Assembly (NCBI GenBank): GCA_963772065.1 | Contig: CAVYVZ010000006.1 | Coordinates: 186,001-250,000 of the forward strand | From: CAVYVZ01 sp963772065 | GTDB taxonomy: Bacteria; Acidobacteriota; Vicinamibacteria; Vicinamibacterales; UBA2999 | Length of the DNA stretch: 64,000 nucleotides | Direction of reading: 5' to 3' | Shown: positions 37,336 through 46,105 of the stretch, piece after piece | Layout: each line of letters starts with the position of its first letter | Position numbering within the stretch: the stretch's first letter is position 1 | Position numbers and translations under genes: made by a program | The notes under the pieces: model-generated | The model's database searches: none | The model's input: the letters and a program-made list of their open reading frames with translations, nothing else | What the model was told of the DNA's origin: nothing

Positions 37336-37662
37336 ATGTCCGACCAGCCTACTGAACGCAAACAGATCAACTTCACCATCGTTCCCGACGACCAGCCCGG
37401 GGAACCTCGAACCTACGCGAATTTCTGTTCTATTGCGCACACACCGTTTGATTTCACCCTCACCTTCTGCGAGGTGATGCCACTCTCCGAGAAGGAGCTG
37501 CGCGACGCCGAGTCGGAACACGTCGTGCGCGCCCCGGTCCGCGCGCGGGTCGTGGTCCCGGTCCAGTTCGTGCCGAACCTCGTCGCGGCGCTGCAAGAGC
37601 ACATGCGCGTCTTCTCCGAGTCCTATTCAAACGTCGGCTGGTCCAAAGGTCCGGTGCATTGA
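37336..37662 (+). CDS. DUF3467 family protein
   Basis: A 108-residue soluble protein with the DUF3467 pattern TYANFCSIAHTPFDFTLTFCEVMP followed by VVVPVQFVPNLVAALQEHM. The function of the family is unknown. Its stop overlaps the nth start by four bases, so it is coupled to the DNA-repair gene. Confidence 0.88.
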   Translation: MSDQPTERKQINFTIVPDDQPGEPRTYANFCSIAHTPFDFTLTFCEVMPLSEKELRDAESEHVVRAPVRARVVVPVQFVPNLVAALQEHMRVFSESYSNVGWSKGPVH

Positions 37663-38354
37663 AGAAACCTGCGACAGTTCGACGGATTATCGAGACGCTT
37701 GCGAAGCAGCACCCCAACGCCGATACGGAGCTGAACTACCGGAACGCGTTCGAGCTGCTCGTCGCGACGATCCTATCGGCACAGTCCACCGACGAACGCG
37801 TGAACATTGTCACGCCGGCGCTGTTCAAGCGGCATCCCGATGCGCACGCGCTGGCGCAGGCCGTGCCCACCGATCTCGAGAAGCAGATCATTTCGACGGG
37901 CTTCTTTCGTCAGAAGGCAAAATCGCTGATCGGCATGGCGCAGAAGCTCGTCGCCGAGCACGGTGGCGCGGTCCCGGCCGACATGGACGCGCTCACAGCT
38001 CTGCCCGGCGTCGGCCGCAAGACGGCCAACGTCGTCCTCGGTCACGCGCTCGGCGTTCCGGGACTTCCCGTCGATCGGCACGTGCTCCGCGTGTCGAATC
38101 GGATCGGGATCGCCGACAGCGAGGATCCCGTCAAAGTGGAAGCGCAGCTGTGCGCGGCGCTGCCGAAGGAGATGTGGACGCTCGCCTCAGACGTGCAGAT
38201 CCTCCACGGCCGACGCATATGCCGGCCGAAGCCGCTCTGCGACCGATGCGCCGTGCGGAAAGACTGCGACTACTACCTGTCGCTGCGGCCGGCCAGGGCC
38301 GCCGCTCCGAAGGGTAAGCATGACGCGCCGCGAGTTCGAGCGCCTCGTCGCTGA
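37659..38354 (+). CDS. nth: Endonuclease III (DNA glycosylase / AP lyase)
   Basis: A 231-residue helix-hairpin-helix protein: LLVATILSAQSTDERVN, the hairpin ALPGVGRKTANVVLG with the catalytic Lys, and the Asp in GLPVDRHVLRVSNR. The C-terminal cluster reads CRPKPLCDRCAVRKDC, i.e. C-x5-C-x2-C-x5-C, one residue shorter in the first gap than the E. coli C-x6-C-x2-C-x5-C as I recall it. It removes oxidised pyrimidines. The gene overlaps its neighbours on both sides. Confidence 0.95.
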   Translation: MKKPATVRRIIETLAKQHPNADTELNYRNAFELLVATILSAQSTDERVNIVTPALFKRHPDAHALAQAVPTDLEKQIISTGFFRQKAKSLIGMAQKLVAEHGGAVPADMDALTALPGVGRKTANVVLGHALGVPGLPVDRHVLRVSNRIGIADSEDPVKVEAQLCAALPKEMWTLASDVQILHGRRICRPKPLCDRCAVRKDCDYYLSLRPARAAAPKGKHDAPRVRAPRR

Positions 38355-38730
38355 AGCCGTCACCCTCATCCCGGCGAGGTTCCGTCGCGAGATGAAGAAC
38401 CTCTCGATCGTGGTCGAGGAGGAGCCTCGCGCCGAGCTGCTCGCCGACATGGAAATCGAGCCGCCCGACTCGCTGTACGGCCTGTATCAGGGGACGCCGC
38501 TCACGGAGCGAACCTGGGCCTACGGGAATGCGCTGCCCGATCGGATCACCATCTACCAACGCCCGATCGAGGAAGACTGCGACGATGAAGACGAGATGCG
38601 CGCGGTCATCGGCGAGACGTTGATTCACGAGGTGGGACATTACTTTGGGTTGAGCGAGGAAGAGATCGAAGCGATCGAGGAAAAATACTGGCGCGGCGAA
38701 ACGCTGGATCCGCCCGAGGATGAGGCGTGA
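38320..38730 (+). CDS. Small zincin-like metallopeptidase-family protein
   Basis: A 136-residue protein with the motif ETLIHEVGHYFGLSEEEI, an HExxH zinc site with a third ligand expected downstream. It is rich in acidic residues (DCDDEDEM). It matches the short metallopeptidase family PF06262 in size and layout. The ATG at 38320 lies 35 bases inside nth in another frame. Substrate and activity are unknown. Confidence 0.85.
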   Translation: MTRREFERLVAEAVTLIPARFRREMKNLSIVVEEEPRAELLADMEIEPPDSLYGLYQGTPLTERTWAYGNALPDRITIYQRPIEEDCDDEDEMRAVIGETLIHEVGHYFGLSEEEIEAIEEKYWRGETLDPPEDEA

Positions 38731-39518
38731 ATCCCGTCCGCAAGCGGTTCGGTCAGCATTTCCTCGAAGCCCCTTGGGTCGCGAAGCTGATCGAAAGCCT
38801 GGACATCGGGACCGGCGATACCTTTCTTGAGATCGGACCTGGGCGCGGAGCGCTCACGAGACCGCTGGCTGCGCGCGCCGCGCAGCTGATCGCCGTCGAG
38901 ATCGATCGCGACCTTGCCTCCGATCTCGCGTCCGGAGCCCCCGCGAACGTGCAGATCGTCCGCGGCGACTTCCTCGAGATCGACCTCGAGGAGGCGCTGC
39001 GTGGGACGCGGCCTCCGGTTCGGGTCGTCGGCAACCTTCCCTACAACGTCTCTTCGCCGATTCTCTTCAGGCTCCTGGCAGAGCAGGACGCGGGGCGCCG
39101 GTTCAGCGACGCCACGCTGATGCTCCAGCGCGAGGTGGCGGACCGCCTCACCGCCGTGCCGGGCACGAGCGAGTACGGCGCGCTCGCAATCCAGGTCGCG
39201 CTCCATGCCGATGTGAAGCGGCTCATGACGCTGCCGCCCGGGGCCTTCCGCCCGCCTCCCAAAGTCACCTCGGCCGTGGTAAGGCTGCGTTTCCGGGGGC
39301 CGGCCGCCGATGTTGGCGACCCGGTGGTGTTCGAGCATCTGGTTCGGGGCATCTTCCACCAGCGGCGAAAGATGATCTCAAACGCGCTCAAACCGGTTGC
39401 CGACGCGCGCGGACGCTCGGCGGCAGAAGTGCTTCAGCGGGCGAGGATTGATGGGCGCCGCCGACCCGAGACGCTGACCCTCGACGAGATGTCCCAGCTC
39501 GCGCGAGCTGTGCTATAG
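38727..39518 (+). CDS. rsmA: 16S rRNA (adenine-1518/1519-N6)-dimethyltransferase
   Basis: A 263-residue KsgA-type methyltransferase: VRKRFGQHFLEAPWV at the N terminus, FLEIGPGRGALTRPLA as SAM loop, and the catalytic VVGNLPYNVSSPILF. PPKVTSAVVRL and RRKMISNALK follow in the C-terminal domain. It dimethylates two adenines in helix 45 late in 30S maturation. The GTG start overlaps the zincin stop (GTGA). Confidence 0.96.
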   Translation: MNPVRKRFGQHFLEAPWVAKLIESLDIGTGDTFLEIGPGRGALTRPLAARAAQLIAVEIDRDLASDLASGAPANVQIVRGDFLEIDLEEALRGTRPPVRVVGNLPYNVSSPILFRLLAEQDAGRRFSDATLMLQREVADRLTAVPGTSEYGALAIQVALHADVKRLMTLPPGAFRPPPKVTSAVVRLRFRGPAADVGDPVVFEHLVRGIFHQRRKMISNALKPVADARGRSAAEVLQRARIDGRRRPETLTLDEMSQLARAVL

Positions 39519-39621
39519 TTTTCGCCGGAAGTCATTGAGCCTGCCGTAGTTTTGGACCTTCCCAGCGGTCCGAGTGTAGTTGGTTTGTAACGTACGACGA
39601 GATCCGTTTGCTGGGCTCTGA

Positions 39622-41319
39622 ATGAATCAGTTCGGCACGATGCCCGTGTCTCCGAACGCCTTGGAGATCGTTCCTCTGGGTGGGCTCGGGGAGTTCGGGA
39701 TGAACATGATGTCCCTCTCCTGGGGCGATACCACCATCGTCATCGACGCGGGTGTGATGTTCCCGGATCCCGACCAGCTGGGTGTCGATTTGATCGTCCC
39801 TGACCTCACGTGGCTCGAGCAGCGGCGCGGCCAGGTCAAGGCGCTCATCCTGACGCACGGCCACGAGGACCACATCGGCGGCGTTCCCTACGTGCTCCCG
39901 CACGTAGACGGCCCCGTATTCGGGACGGCGTTCACGCTGGCGCTGCTCGAGCCGAAGCTCGAGGAGCACGGCATCGACGCGAAGGGTCGACTCAAACCGG
40001 TGCGGCCGCGAGAATCTGTGACGATTGGACCGTTCACGGTTGAATTCATCCGCGTGACCCACAGCATGCCCGACTGCGTGGCGCTCGCCATTCAGACGCC
40101 GGTCGGGATGGTGATGCACACGGGGGACTTCAAGATCGACCAGACGCCGCTCGACGGCGAGCACTTCGATCTCCACCGCTTCTCCGAGCTCGGTGCGCAC
40201 GGCGTGCTGGCGCTCTTCGCCGACAGCACCAACATCGACCGGCGCGGCTTTACCGGGTCCGAGATCGAAGTCATCGAGGCGTTCGAGGAAATCTTCACGA
40301 GCACGCACGGCAAGCTCGTGGTCGCGGCCTTCTCCTCCAGCATCTACCGTATGCAGGTGCTCGTGGATCTGGCGGCGCAGTTCGATCGGAAGGTGGCGTT
40401 CGTCGGGCGGAGCATGGCGCGGAACGCGGAGATCGCGCAGCGGCTGGGGTTTCTTCGCGTGCCGGCGGGTCTGCAAATCAAGGACACGGAGGTGGAGAGC
40501 TTTCCCGCCCAGGACGTGCTGTGCATCACCACCGGTTCGCAGGGCGAGCCGCAGTCGGCCCTCCCGCGTATCGCGATAGACGACCACCGCTTCGTCAAGC
40601 TCGGTCCGGACGACGTCGTGGTGTTCTCGGCGCGTGCAATTCCGGGCAACGAGAAAGCCATCGCGCGCACGATGAGTCATATTGCGCGGCGGGGCGCGGA
40701 TGTGGTCACCGACAGCATGAAACATGTCCATGTTTCGGGGCATGGAAGCGCCGAGGAGCTGAAATTGGTGCTCTCGCTTGTAAGACCGCGCTATTTCGTG
40801 CCGATACACGGTGAGTACCGACAGCTCTCACAACACGCTCGCGTTGCCCGCCGGGTCATGTCCGGGCAGGGTCGCGGCGTCGAGGTGCTGCTCGCCGGCG
40901 ATGGGGACCTCATCCGTTTCGACAATGAGGGCGGCCGCATCGACGGAAAGGCGCCGGCAGGTCGCGTCCTGATCGACACGACCCGTACTGGCGAAGTGGG
41001 CGACGAGGTGCTGCGCGATCGTCGCAATGTCGCGGCGGAGGGCATCGTGGTCGCCGTGCTGGCGATCAGCCAGCAGAATGGGGCGCTGGTTGGCGATCCG
41101 GAGATCATCCCCCGCGGGTTCGTGATGGATCCCGCCGAGGCTGACCCGCTGCTTCGCGAGGCGGCGCTCGTGCTGCGCGAGACGGTCGCCGCCACGAGCG
41201 TCGAGGAACGCACCGACCAGGGATTGATGGCGGAGAAGGTCCGGGTCGAGCTACGGCGGTTTTTCAAGAAGCGTTCGGGCCGGCGCCCGCTGGTGCTGCC
41301 GGTCCTGATGGAGATCTGA
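39622..41319 (+). CDS. rnj: Ribonuclease J
   Basis: A 565-residue metallo-beta-lactamase/beta-CASP nuclease. It begins LEIVPLGGLGEFGMNMM and has the zinc motif LTHGHEDHIGGVPYVLP (about residue 75), MHTGDFKID, FADSTNIDRRGFTGSE and the beta-CASP motif MKHVHVSGHGSAEELK. The C-terminal domain is present. RNase J is the main 5' exonuclease/endonuclease for RNA decay in bacteria lacking RNase E. The upstream 103-base gap contains a short GGACC/GGTCC stem (39552-39572) but no convincing promoter. Confidence 0.95.
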   Translation: MNQFGTMPVSPNALEIVPLGGLGEFGMNMMSLSWGDTTIVIDAGVMFPDPDQLGVDLIVPDLTWLEQRRGQVKALILTHGHEDHIGGVPYVLPHVDGPVFGTAFTLALLEPKLEEHGIDAKGRLKPVRPRESVTIGPFTVEFIRVTHSMPDCVALAIQTPVGMVMHTGDFKIDQTPLDGEHFDLHRFSELGAHGVLALFADSTNIDRRGFTGSEIEVIEAFEEIFTSTHGKLVVAAFSSSIYRMQVLVDLAAQFDRKVAFVGRSMARNAEIAQRLGFLRVPAGLQIKDTEVESFPAQDVLCITTGSQGEPQSALPRIAIDDHRFVKLGPDDVVVFSARAIPGNEKAIARTMSHIARRGADVVTDSMKHVHVSGHGSAEELKLVLSLVRPRYFVPIHGEYRQLSQHARVARRVMSGQGRGVEVLLAGDGDLIRFDNEGGRIDGKAPAGRVLIDTTRTGEVGDEVLRDRRNVAAEGIVVAVLAISQQNGALVGDPEIIPRGFVMDPAEADPLLREAALVLRETVAATSVEERTDQGLMAEKVRVELRRFFKKRSGRRPLVLPVLMEI

Positions 41320-41323
41320 CACG

Positions 41324-43627
41324 GTGGCTGAGTCCACACTCTCGCGGCGCATCAGCGAGTTCATGGGCGTGGCGCTCTTCGGCCTCGCGCTCATCTGGCT
41401 CGTGGCGCTGGTCACGTACGAACCGACCGATCCCGTCTGGTTCTTCACGACTGATTCGATCCATCCGCCCGCCAACTTCGTCGGCCGGGTCGGCGCCTTC
41501 CTGGCGGAGCTGTCGTTTCAGATAGCGGGCTACGCGTCCTATCTCATCCCCGTGGTCATCGGCGTGATGGCGTGGCATTACTTCTGGTGCGAGAAGTTCG
41601 ACGCGGCCTACACCAAGCTTTTCGGAGTGAGCCTGCTGTTCGCGTGCTTCAGCGCGTTCCTGAGCATTGCATTCGGCAGCACGGAGGTCGCCGGCAAGGC
41701 GTTTCATGCCGGCGGCTCGCTCGGCGTGTGGCTCGGCGGATTGTTTGCCGATTACCTGAATCGCACTGGTTCCGTGATCGTGATTCTCACGCTCATGGCG
41801 CTGTCGGTGATTCTCTCGACGCAGTTCTCGTTCGGCCGCCTCTTCGCGGGAGCGTCGCGAGGCACGCGCGACCTGTCGGCGCGGGGGATCGGCACGCTCC
41901 GCGGCTGGATCGACGAGCGCCGCCGCGAGAAGCAGCGGCGCGAGGTGATTGCGAAGCACACGAAGAAAGCGGCCGCCGAGGGTGCGCCGCAGCCGGCGGT
42001 GCCGAGCCCGCCGCCGCGTCCCGCGCGCCCGCCCGAACTCGAGCCGCCGGCTGCCGCCGCTGGCCCGCGCACCTCGCCTCCAGTCGTGAAGCGGAAAGCC
42101 GAAGCCGCGCCCCCGCTGCCGCTGCCCGAACCCGAGCCGCTCAAGGCGCCCGCCGCCCGCAAACTGGGGTCCTATACCCTGCCTCCGCCCTCGCTGCTCG
42201 ACCCTCCGAAAGCGGAGCGCAAGGTCGATGAACGCGAGCTGATGGATTCCGCGCGCCTGCTCGAAGAGAAATGCCGCGAGTTCGCGGTCGAGGGGCAAGT
42301 GGTGCAGATCCATCCGGGACCGGTCGTCACCACGTTCGAGCTGAAGCCGGACGCCGGTGTGAAGTATTCGAAGATCACCAGCCTGGCCGACGATCTCTGC
42401 CTCGCCATGCAGGCGGAATCGGTGCTCATCGATCGCATTCCGGGAAAATCCACGGTCGGCATCCAGATTCCGAACCCGAACCGGGAGGCGATCTCGCTGC
42501 GCGAGCTCCTCGACTGCGACGCCTACCAGCGATCGACGTCGAAGCTCACGCTGGCCCTTGGCAAGACGATTCACGGCGAGCCCTACGTGACCGACCTCGC
42601 CACGATGCCGCATCTGTTGATTGCGGGATCGACCGGCACCGGCAAATCCGTCGGGCTGAATGCGATGCTCACGAGCATCCTCTATCGCGCGACGCCCGAC
42701 GACGTGCGGTTGATCATGATCGACCCGAAGCGCCTGGAGCTCGGGATGTACGAGGACATTCCGCACCTTCTCTCACCGGTGGTCGTGGATCCAAAGAAGG
42801 CGGCGAACGCGCTGCGATGGGCCGTACGCGAGATGGAGGAGCGCTACAAGACGCTGGCCGCGGAGGGCGTCCGCAACATCGAACAGTACAACCGCAACGT
42901 CCGCCACCTGCTCGAGGATCCCAGCGGCCCGAAGGGCGACGACGCGCCCAAAACGCTGCCGTTCGTCGTCGTCGTGATCGACGAGCTGGCGGACTTGATG
43001 ATGGTCGCCAGCAATGAAGTCGAGGAGTCGATTGCCCGTCTCGCCCAGATGGCGCGTGCCGTAGGTATTCACCTGATTCTTGCGACGCAGAGGCCGTCCG
43101 TGGACGTCATCACGGGTCTCATCAAGGCGAACCTGCCGTCGCGGATCTCCTTTCGCGTGGCGTCGAAGATCGACTCGCGCACGATTCTCGACAGCAACGG
43201 CGCCGAGCAGCTGCTCGGGAAGGGCGACATGCTGTTCCTTCCGCCCGCCTCGTCACGCTGCGTGCGGCTCCACGGACCGTACATCTCCGAGCAGGAGAGC
43301 GCGCGGCTCGCAAGCTTCCTGCGTAAGCAGGGCAAGCCAACCTACGACGAGTCAATCACGGTCGGCGAGGACGACACGAAAGGACCCGGCGGCGTCGAGT
43401 TCGAGAAGGACGAGTTGTACGACGAGGCTGCCCGCATCGTCGTCGGCAGCGGCCAGGTCTCGATCTCGTACCTGCAGCGAAAGCTGCGAATCGGATTCAG
43501 CCGGGCCGCGCGGCTCGTGGACATGATGGAGGCCGAGGGCATCGTCTCGCCCGGCGCCGGCGGGAAGCCGCGCGAGGTGCTTGTGGATCGCAACTACTTC
43601 GAGGAAGTGGATGCTCACCTCCGCTAG
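41324..43627 (+). CDS. ftsK: DNA translocase FtsK/SpoIIIE
   Basis: A 767-residue protein with four N-terminal membrane segments (residues about 15-170) and a proline/alanine-rich linker of about 90 residues. The motor has DEREL, the Walker A LLIAGSTGTGKSVGLNAML (about 435) and Walker B FVVVVIDELADLMMV, and the C-terminal gamma winged helix (ISYLQRKLRIGFSRAARLVDMME). It pumps chromosome ends at the division septum toward dif. The linker is short compared with E. coli FtsK. It starts four bases after RNase J and overlaps the amidase start by 17 bases. Confidence 0.95.
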   Translation: MAESTLSRRISEFMGVALFGLALIWLVALVTYEPTDPVWFFTTDSIHPPANFVGRVGAFLAELSFQIAGYASYLIPVVIGVMAWHYFWCEKFDAAYTKLFGVSLLFACFSAFLSIAFGSTEVAGKAFHAGGSLGVWLGGLFADYLNRTGSVIVILTLMALSVILSTQFSFGRLFAGASRGTRDLSARGIGTLRGWIDERRREKQRREVIAKHTKKAAAEGAPQPAVPSPPPRPARPPELEPPAAAAGPRTSPPVVKRKAEAAPPLPLPEPEPLKAPAARKLGSYTLPPPSLLDPPKAERKVDERELMDSARLLEEKCREFAVEGQVVQIHPGPVVTTFELKPDAGVKYSKITSLADDLCLAMQAESVLIDRIPGKSTVGIQIPNPNREAISLRELLDCDAYQRSTSKLTLALGKTIHGEPYVTDLATMPHLLIAGSTGTGKSVGLNAMLTSILYRATPDDVRLIMIDPKRLELGMYEDIPHLLSPVVVDPKKAANALRWAVREMEERYKTLAAEGVRNIEQYNRNVRHLLEDPSGPKGDDAPKTLPFVVVVIDELADLMMVASNEVEESIARLAQMARAVGIHLILATQRPSVDVITGLIKANLPSRISFRVASKIDSRTILDSNGAEQLLGKGDMLFLPPASSRCVRLHGPYISEQESARLASFLRKQGKPTYDESITVGEDDTKGPGGVEFEKDELYDEAARIVVGSGQVSISYLQRKLRIGFSRAARLVDMMEAEGIVSPGAGGKPREVLVDRNYFEEVDAHLR

Positions 43628-45302
43628 GTTACGGACTGCGGTCGCGGCGATCGCCATCCTGACGGCGGCGGCGCCCCTCTCGGCGCAGGGCGTGAAGACG
43701 GAGTACGAACGGATCGTCGGCCGCGAAGACCTTCTGCGCAGGGACCTCGAGGTCCAGACGGGCCTCTCCGCTCCCCTGCTCCACCGCGTGAGGGGCCTCG
43801 TCGCCGAGTACGAACAGCTGGCCGGCCGCTTTCCGCGAAGCGGCTACAGCGACAATGCGCTGTACCGCGCCGCCGTGCTGTCAGCGGACGCATTCTGGCA
43901 GAACGGGGAGGATCACGACCGCCGGGTCGCGGTGCGCCTGTTCGCCGCGCTGGAGACCCGATTCCCGAAGAGCTCTTTGAACCGGCAGGTGCCGGAGTAC
44001 ACGGCGCGGCTGGAGGCAGCGCCGAAGCCGGCTGCCGCGGCGCCGGTTGCGGCTGCGCCCGTGTCCGATGGCGACCGAGGGACCGCGACGCTCAAAGCCA
44101 TTCGGCGGGAGACCCTCCCTGAGGGCCATCGCGTGACCCTCGAGCTCGAGCGCGAGGCCTCGTTCCACGAAGAGCGCCTCGAAGGGCCACCGCGGGTGTT
44201 CATCGATCTGCAGAACACGCGGGTGCAGGCGGATCTGAAGGATGCGACGCTCGGATTCCCGGATGGCCTCGTCAGGCAGATCCGCGTAGGACGCCAGTCC
44301 ACAGGGGCCACGCGCGTGGTGCTGGACCTCCGAACCACGGCGCGGCACAGCGTCTACGCGCTCTACAACCCCTATCGCATCGTCGTCGACGTCGAGCGTT
44401 CGGGTCCGGGGACCACGGTTCCCGCGCCGACGGCCGTGGCCAGCAACAAAGGCACGGGCGATCAACCGGGCGCTACATGGACGCCGGCCCCGTCCACGCC
44501 GGCGGTCGTTCCGACGACGGGGCCCGCTCCTGCGCCAGACGCGCCGCCGCCCGCTCCGCCTTCCGCGAACCGCAGCGGCGGGTTCTCGCTATCGCGCCAG
44601 CTCGGACTGGGAATCTCGCGCGTGGTGATTGACCCGGGGCACGGCGGCCACGACCCTGGGGCCCACGTCAAGGGGCTCAACGAAGCGGACCTCACGCTCG
44701 ACGTCGCGCTCCGGCTCGAAAAGCTGCTCCTCAGCGTCCAGGGCGTCGAGGTCGTCATGACGCGGCGCACGGACGTCTTCATTCCGCTCGAGGAGCGAAC
44801 GGCGATTGCGAACCGCGCGGGCGCCGACCTGTTCCTCTCGGTGCACGTCAATGCGAGCGCGACCGCGCGCGCACGCGGCATCGAGACCTACTTCCTGAAT
44901 TTCGCGCCGAACCCGGAAGCCGAGGCGATCGCCGCGCGCGAGAACGCCGGCTCCTCCAAGACGATGCACGACCTGCCCGAGATCGTGAAGACGATCGCGC
45001 TGAACAACAAGATCGACGAGTCGCGCGACTTCGCGACGCTGGTGCAGAACGCGATGGTGGAGCGGCTGCGGAAAGCGAATCGCGACGCGCGCAACCTCGG
45101 CGTGAAGCAGGCCCCCTTCGTCGTCCTCATCGGCGCGACGATGCCGAGCGTGCTGGCGGAGATCTCGTTTCTGACGAACAGGCAGGAGGCGACGCTGCTG
45201 AGGCAGCAGGGTTATCGTCAGGCGATCGCCGAAGCGCTGTTCAACGGTGTTTCGAAGTATCAGCGATCGCTCAAGGCCGCTCAGTCGGTCGCCTCCCAGT
45301 AG
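43611..45302 (+). CDS. N-acetylmuramoyl-L-alanine amidase with AMIN domain
   Basis: A 563-residue exported protein. Signal peptide to about residue 25, then a TPR-like helical region (FPRSGYSDNALYRAAVL ... RFPKSSLNRQVPEY). An AMIN domain follows (about 160-265, VFIDLQNTRVQADLKD), then a proline-rich linker and an Amidase_3 domain from about 340. Zinc-site residues are in VIDPGHGGHDPGA, LNEADLTLDVA, FLSVHVNASAT and the catalytic Glu in VLAEISFLTN. It cuts the septal peptidoglycan stem peptide, a role consistent with its coupling to ftsK. Confidence 0.93.
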   Translation: MLTSARLRTAVAAIAILTAAAPLSAQGVKTEYERIVGREDLLRRDLEVQTGLSAPLLHRVRGLVAEYEQLAGRFPRSGYSDNALYRAAVLSADAFWQNGEDHDRRVAVRLFAALETRFPKSSLNRQVPEYTARLEAAPKPAAAAPVAAAPVSDGDRGTATLKAIRRETLPEGHRVTLELEREASFHEERLEGPPRVFIDLQNTRVQADLKDATLGFPDGLVRQIRVGRQSTGATRVVLDLRTTARHSVYALYNPYRIVVDVERSGPGTTVPAPTAVASNKGTGDQPGATWTPAPSTPAVVPTTGPAPAPDAPPPAPPSANRSGGFSLSRQLGLGISRVVIDPGHGGHDPGAHVKGLNEADLTLDVALRLEKLLLSVQGVEVVMTRRTDVFIPLEERTAIANRAGADLFLSVHVNASATARARGIETYFLNFAPNPEAEAIAARENAGSSKTMHDLPEIVKTIALNNKIDESRDFATLVQNAMVERLRKANRDARNLGVKQAPFVVLIGATMPSVLAEISFLTNRQEATLLRQQGYRQAIAEALFNGVSKYQRSLKAAQSVASQ

Positions 45303-45332
45303 CGCGAGGGTGCCGGCCCTCGGGACAGCCCG

Positions 45333-45782
45333 TCACTGGCGCGGCTGGCCGCACGCATCACCCACGCTCTCGGCGGAGGTGACCTCGAGCTTCGCTGGCT
45401 CTCCTTCCCTCACCTGACGGTTTGCATCGGGCGACTGGACCCCACCGCGATCCTCGAGCTTGCCCGTGACGCGGACCTGATGCCCCACCCAGTTGCGAAG
45501 ATTGTCGGGACCGCCGCTCAGCCGATACGCGGCTGCCGGACCTTCTTGCCGGGGCCGGGTGTCCAGACGGGTCAGGACGAAATCACTCCCGCTTCCTCGC
45601 TCCAGGCATCCCGTCACGGTCATGGTCGCGGGATCGTTCGCGTCGGCAGCCGCCGCGGCCGTCGCGCCAGATGTTCCGGCCGATCCGGCCGTCACATCGC
45701 CTCGGTCGCGGTCGCCGCTGTCGCATCCGGCGATCATGATTGCCAACGCAACGGTCCAGGCCGCAATGCCCACCCTGCTCAT
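45333..45782 (-). CDS. Putative lipoprotein with OB-like domain
   Basis: A 149-residue protein with a lipoprotein signal (AIMIAGCDSG). After an Ala/Gly-rich linker comes TMTVTGCLERGSGSDFVLTRLD and WVGHQVRVTGKLED, a beta-strand pattern often seen in small acidobacterial secreted proteins. The function is unknown. A longer start at 45839 is possible, but the ATG at 45782 directly begins the signal. Confidence 0.6.
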   Translation of the reverse strand: MSRVGIAAWTVALAIMIAGCDSGDRDRGDVTAGSAGTSGATAAAAADANDPATMTVTGCLERGSGSDFVLTRLDTRPRQEGPAAAYRLSGGPDNLRNWVGHQVRVTGKLEDRGGVQSPDANRQVREGEPAKLEVTSAESVGDACGQPRQ

Positions 45783-45840
45783 GTTGTGGCTCCTCCCTCG
45801 GATACTTCGGCTGCACGCGGTGTGCCGGAGCAACACCACA

Positions 45841-46002
45841 TCAGATCCGCAGCTGAGAATGGCCGGGATCGGTGGGAGGTGCGGCCGCGTCGCGTACCCG
45901 CTTGATCCAGATGAAGATGGCGCCGACGATCACGCCTGCGAGGAGTGCCGACAACATGATGACGCCGGTCAGGCCGAATGCGCTGACGATCACGTCCGCC
46001 AT
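45841..46002 (-). CDS. Very small single-pass membrane protein
   Basis: A 53-residue protein with one long hydrophobic segment (GLTGVIMLSALLAGVIVGAI) followed by basic residues (WIKRVRD) and a polar tail. The start at 46002 is chosen because AGGAG lies six bases upstream of it; a longer reading from 46080 (79 residues) also exists. No family is recognised. It sits between pepA and the lipoprotein gene on the same strand. Confidence 0.5.
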   Translation of the reverse strand: MADVIVSAFGLTGVIMLSALLAGVIVGAIFIWIKRVRDAAAPPTDPGHSQLRI

Positions 46003-46105
46003 CGTGATCTCCTCTGTCAGGGGCGGCTGTTTCACGACGTCGACGACGATCGGGGCCTGCTGAAGGGTCAAACTGATCATGCAGTTCCGGGTTCCTGTCC
46101 TGGAA

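Noticed and set aside
39499..39512. AGCTCGCGCGAGCT palindrome as an operator before RNase J
   Set aside because: It lies inside rsmA codons for Gln-Leu-Ala-Arg-Ala and can arise from codon use in GC-rich DNA.
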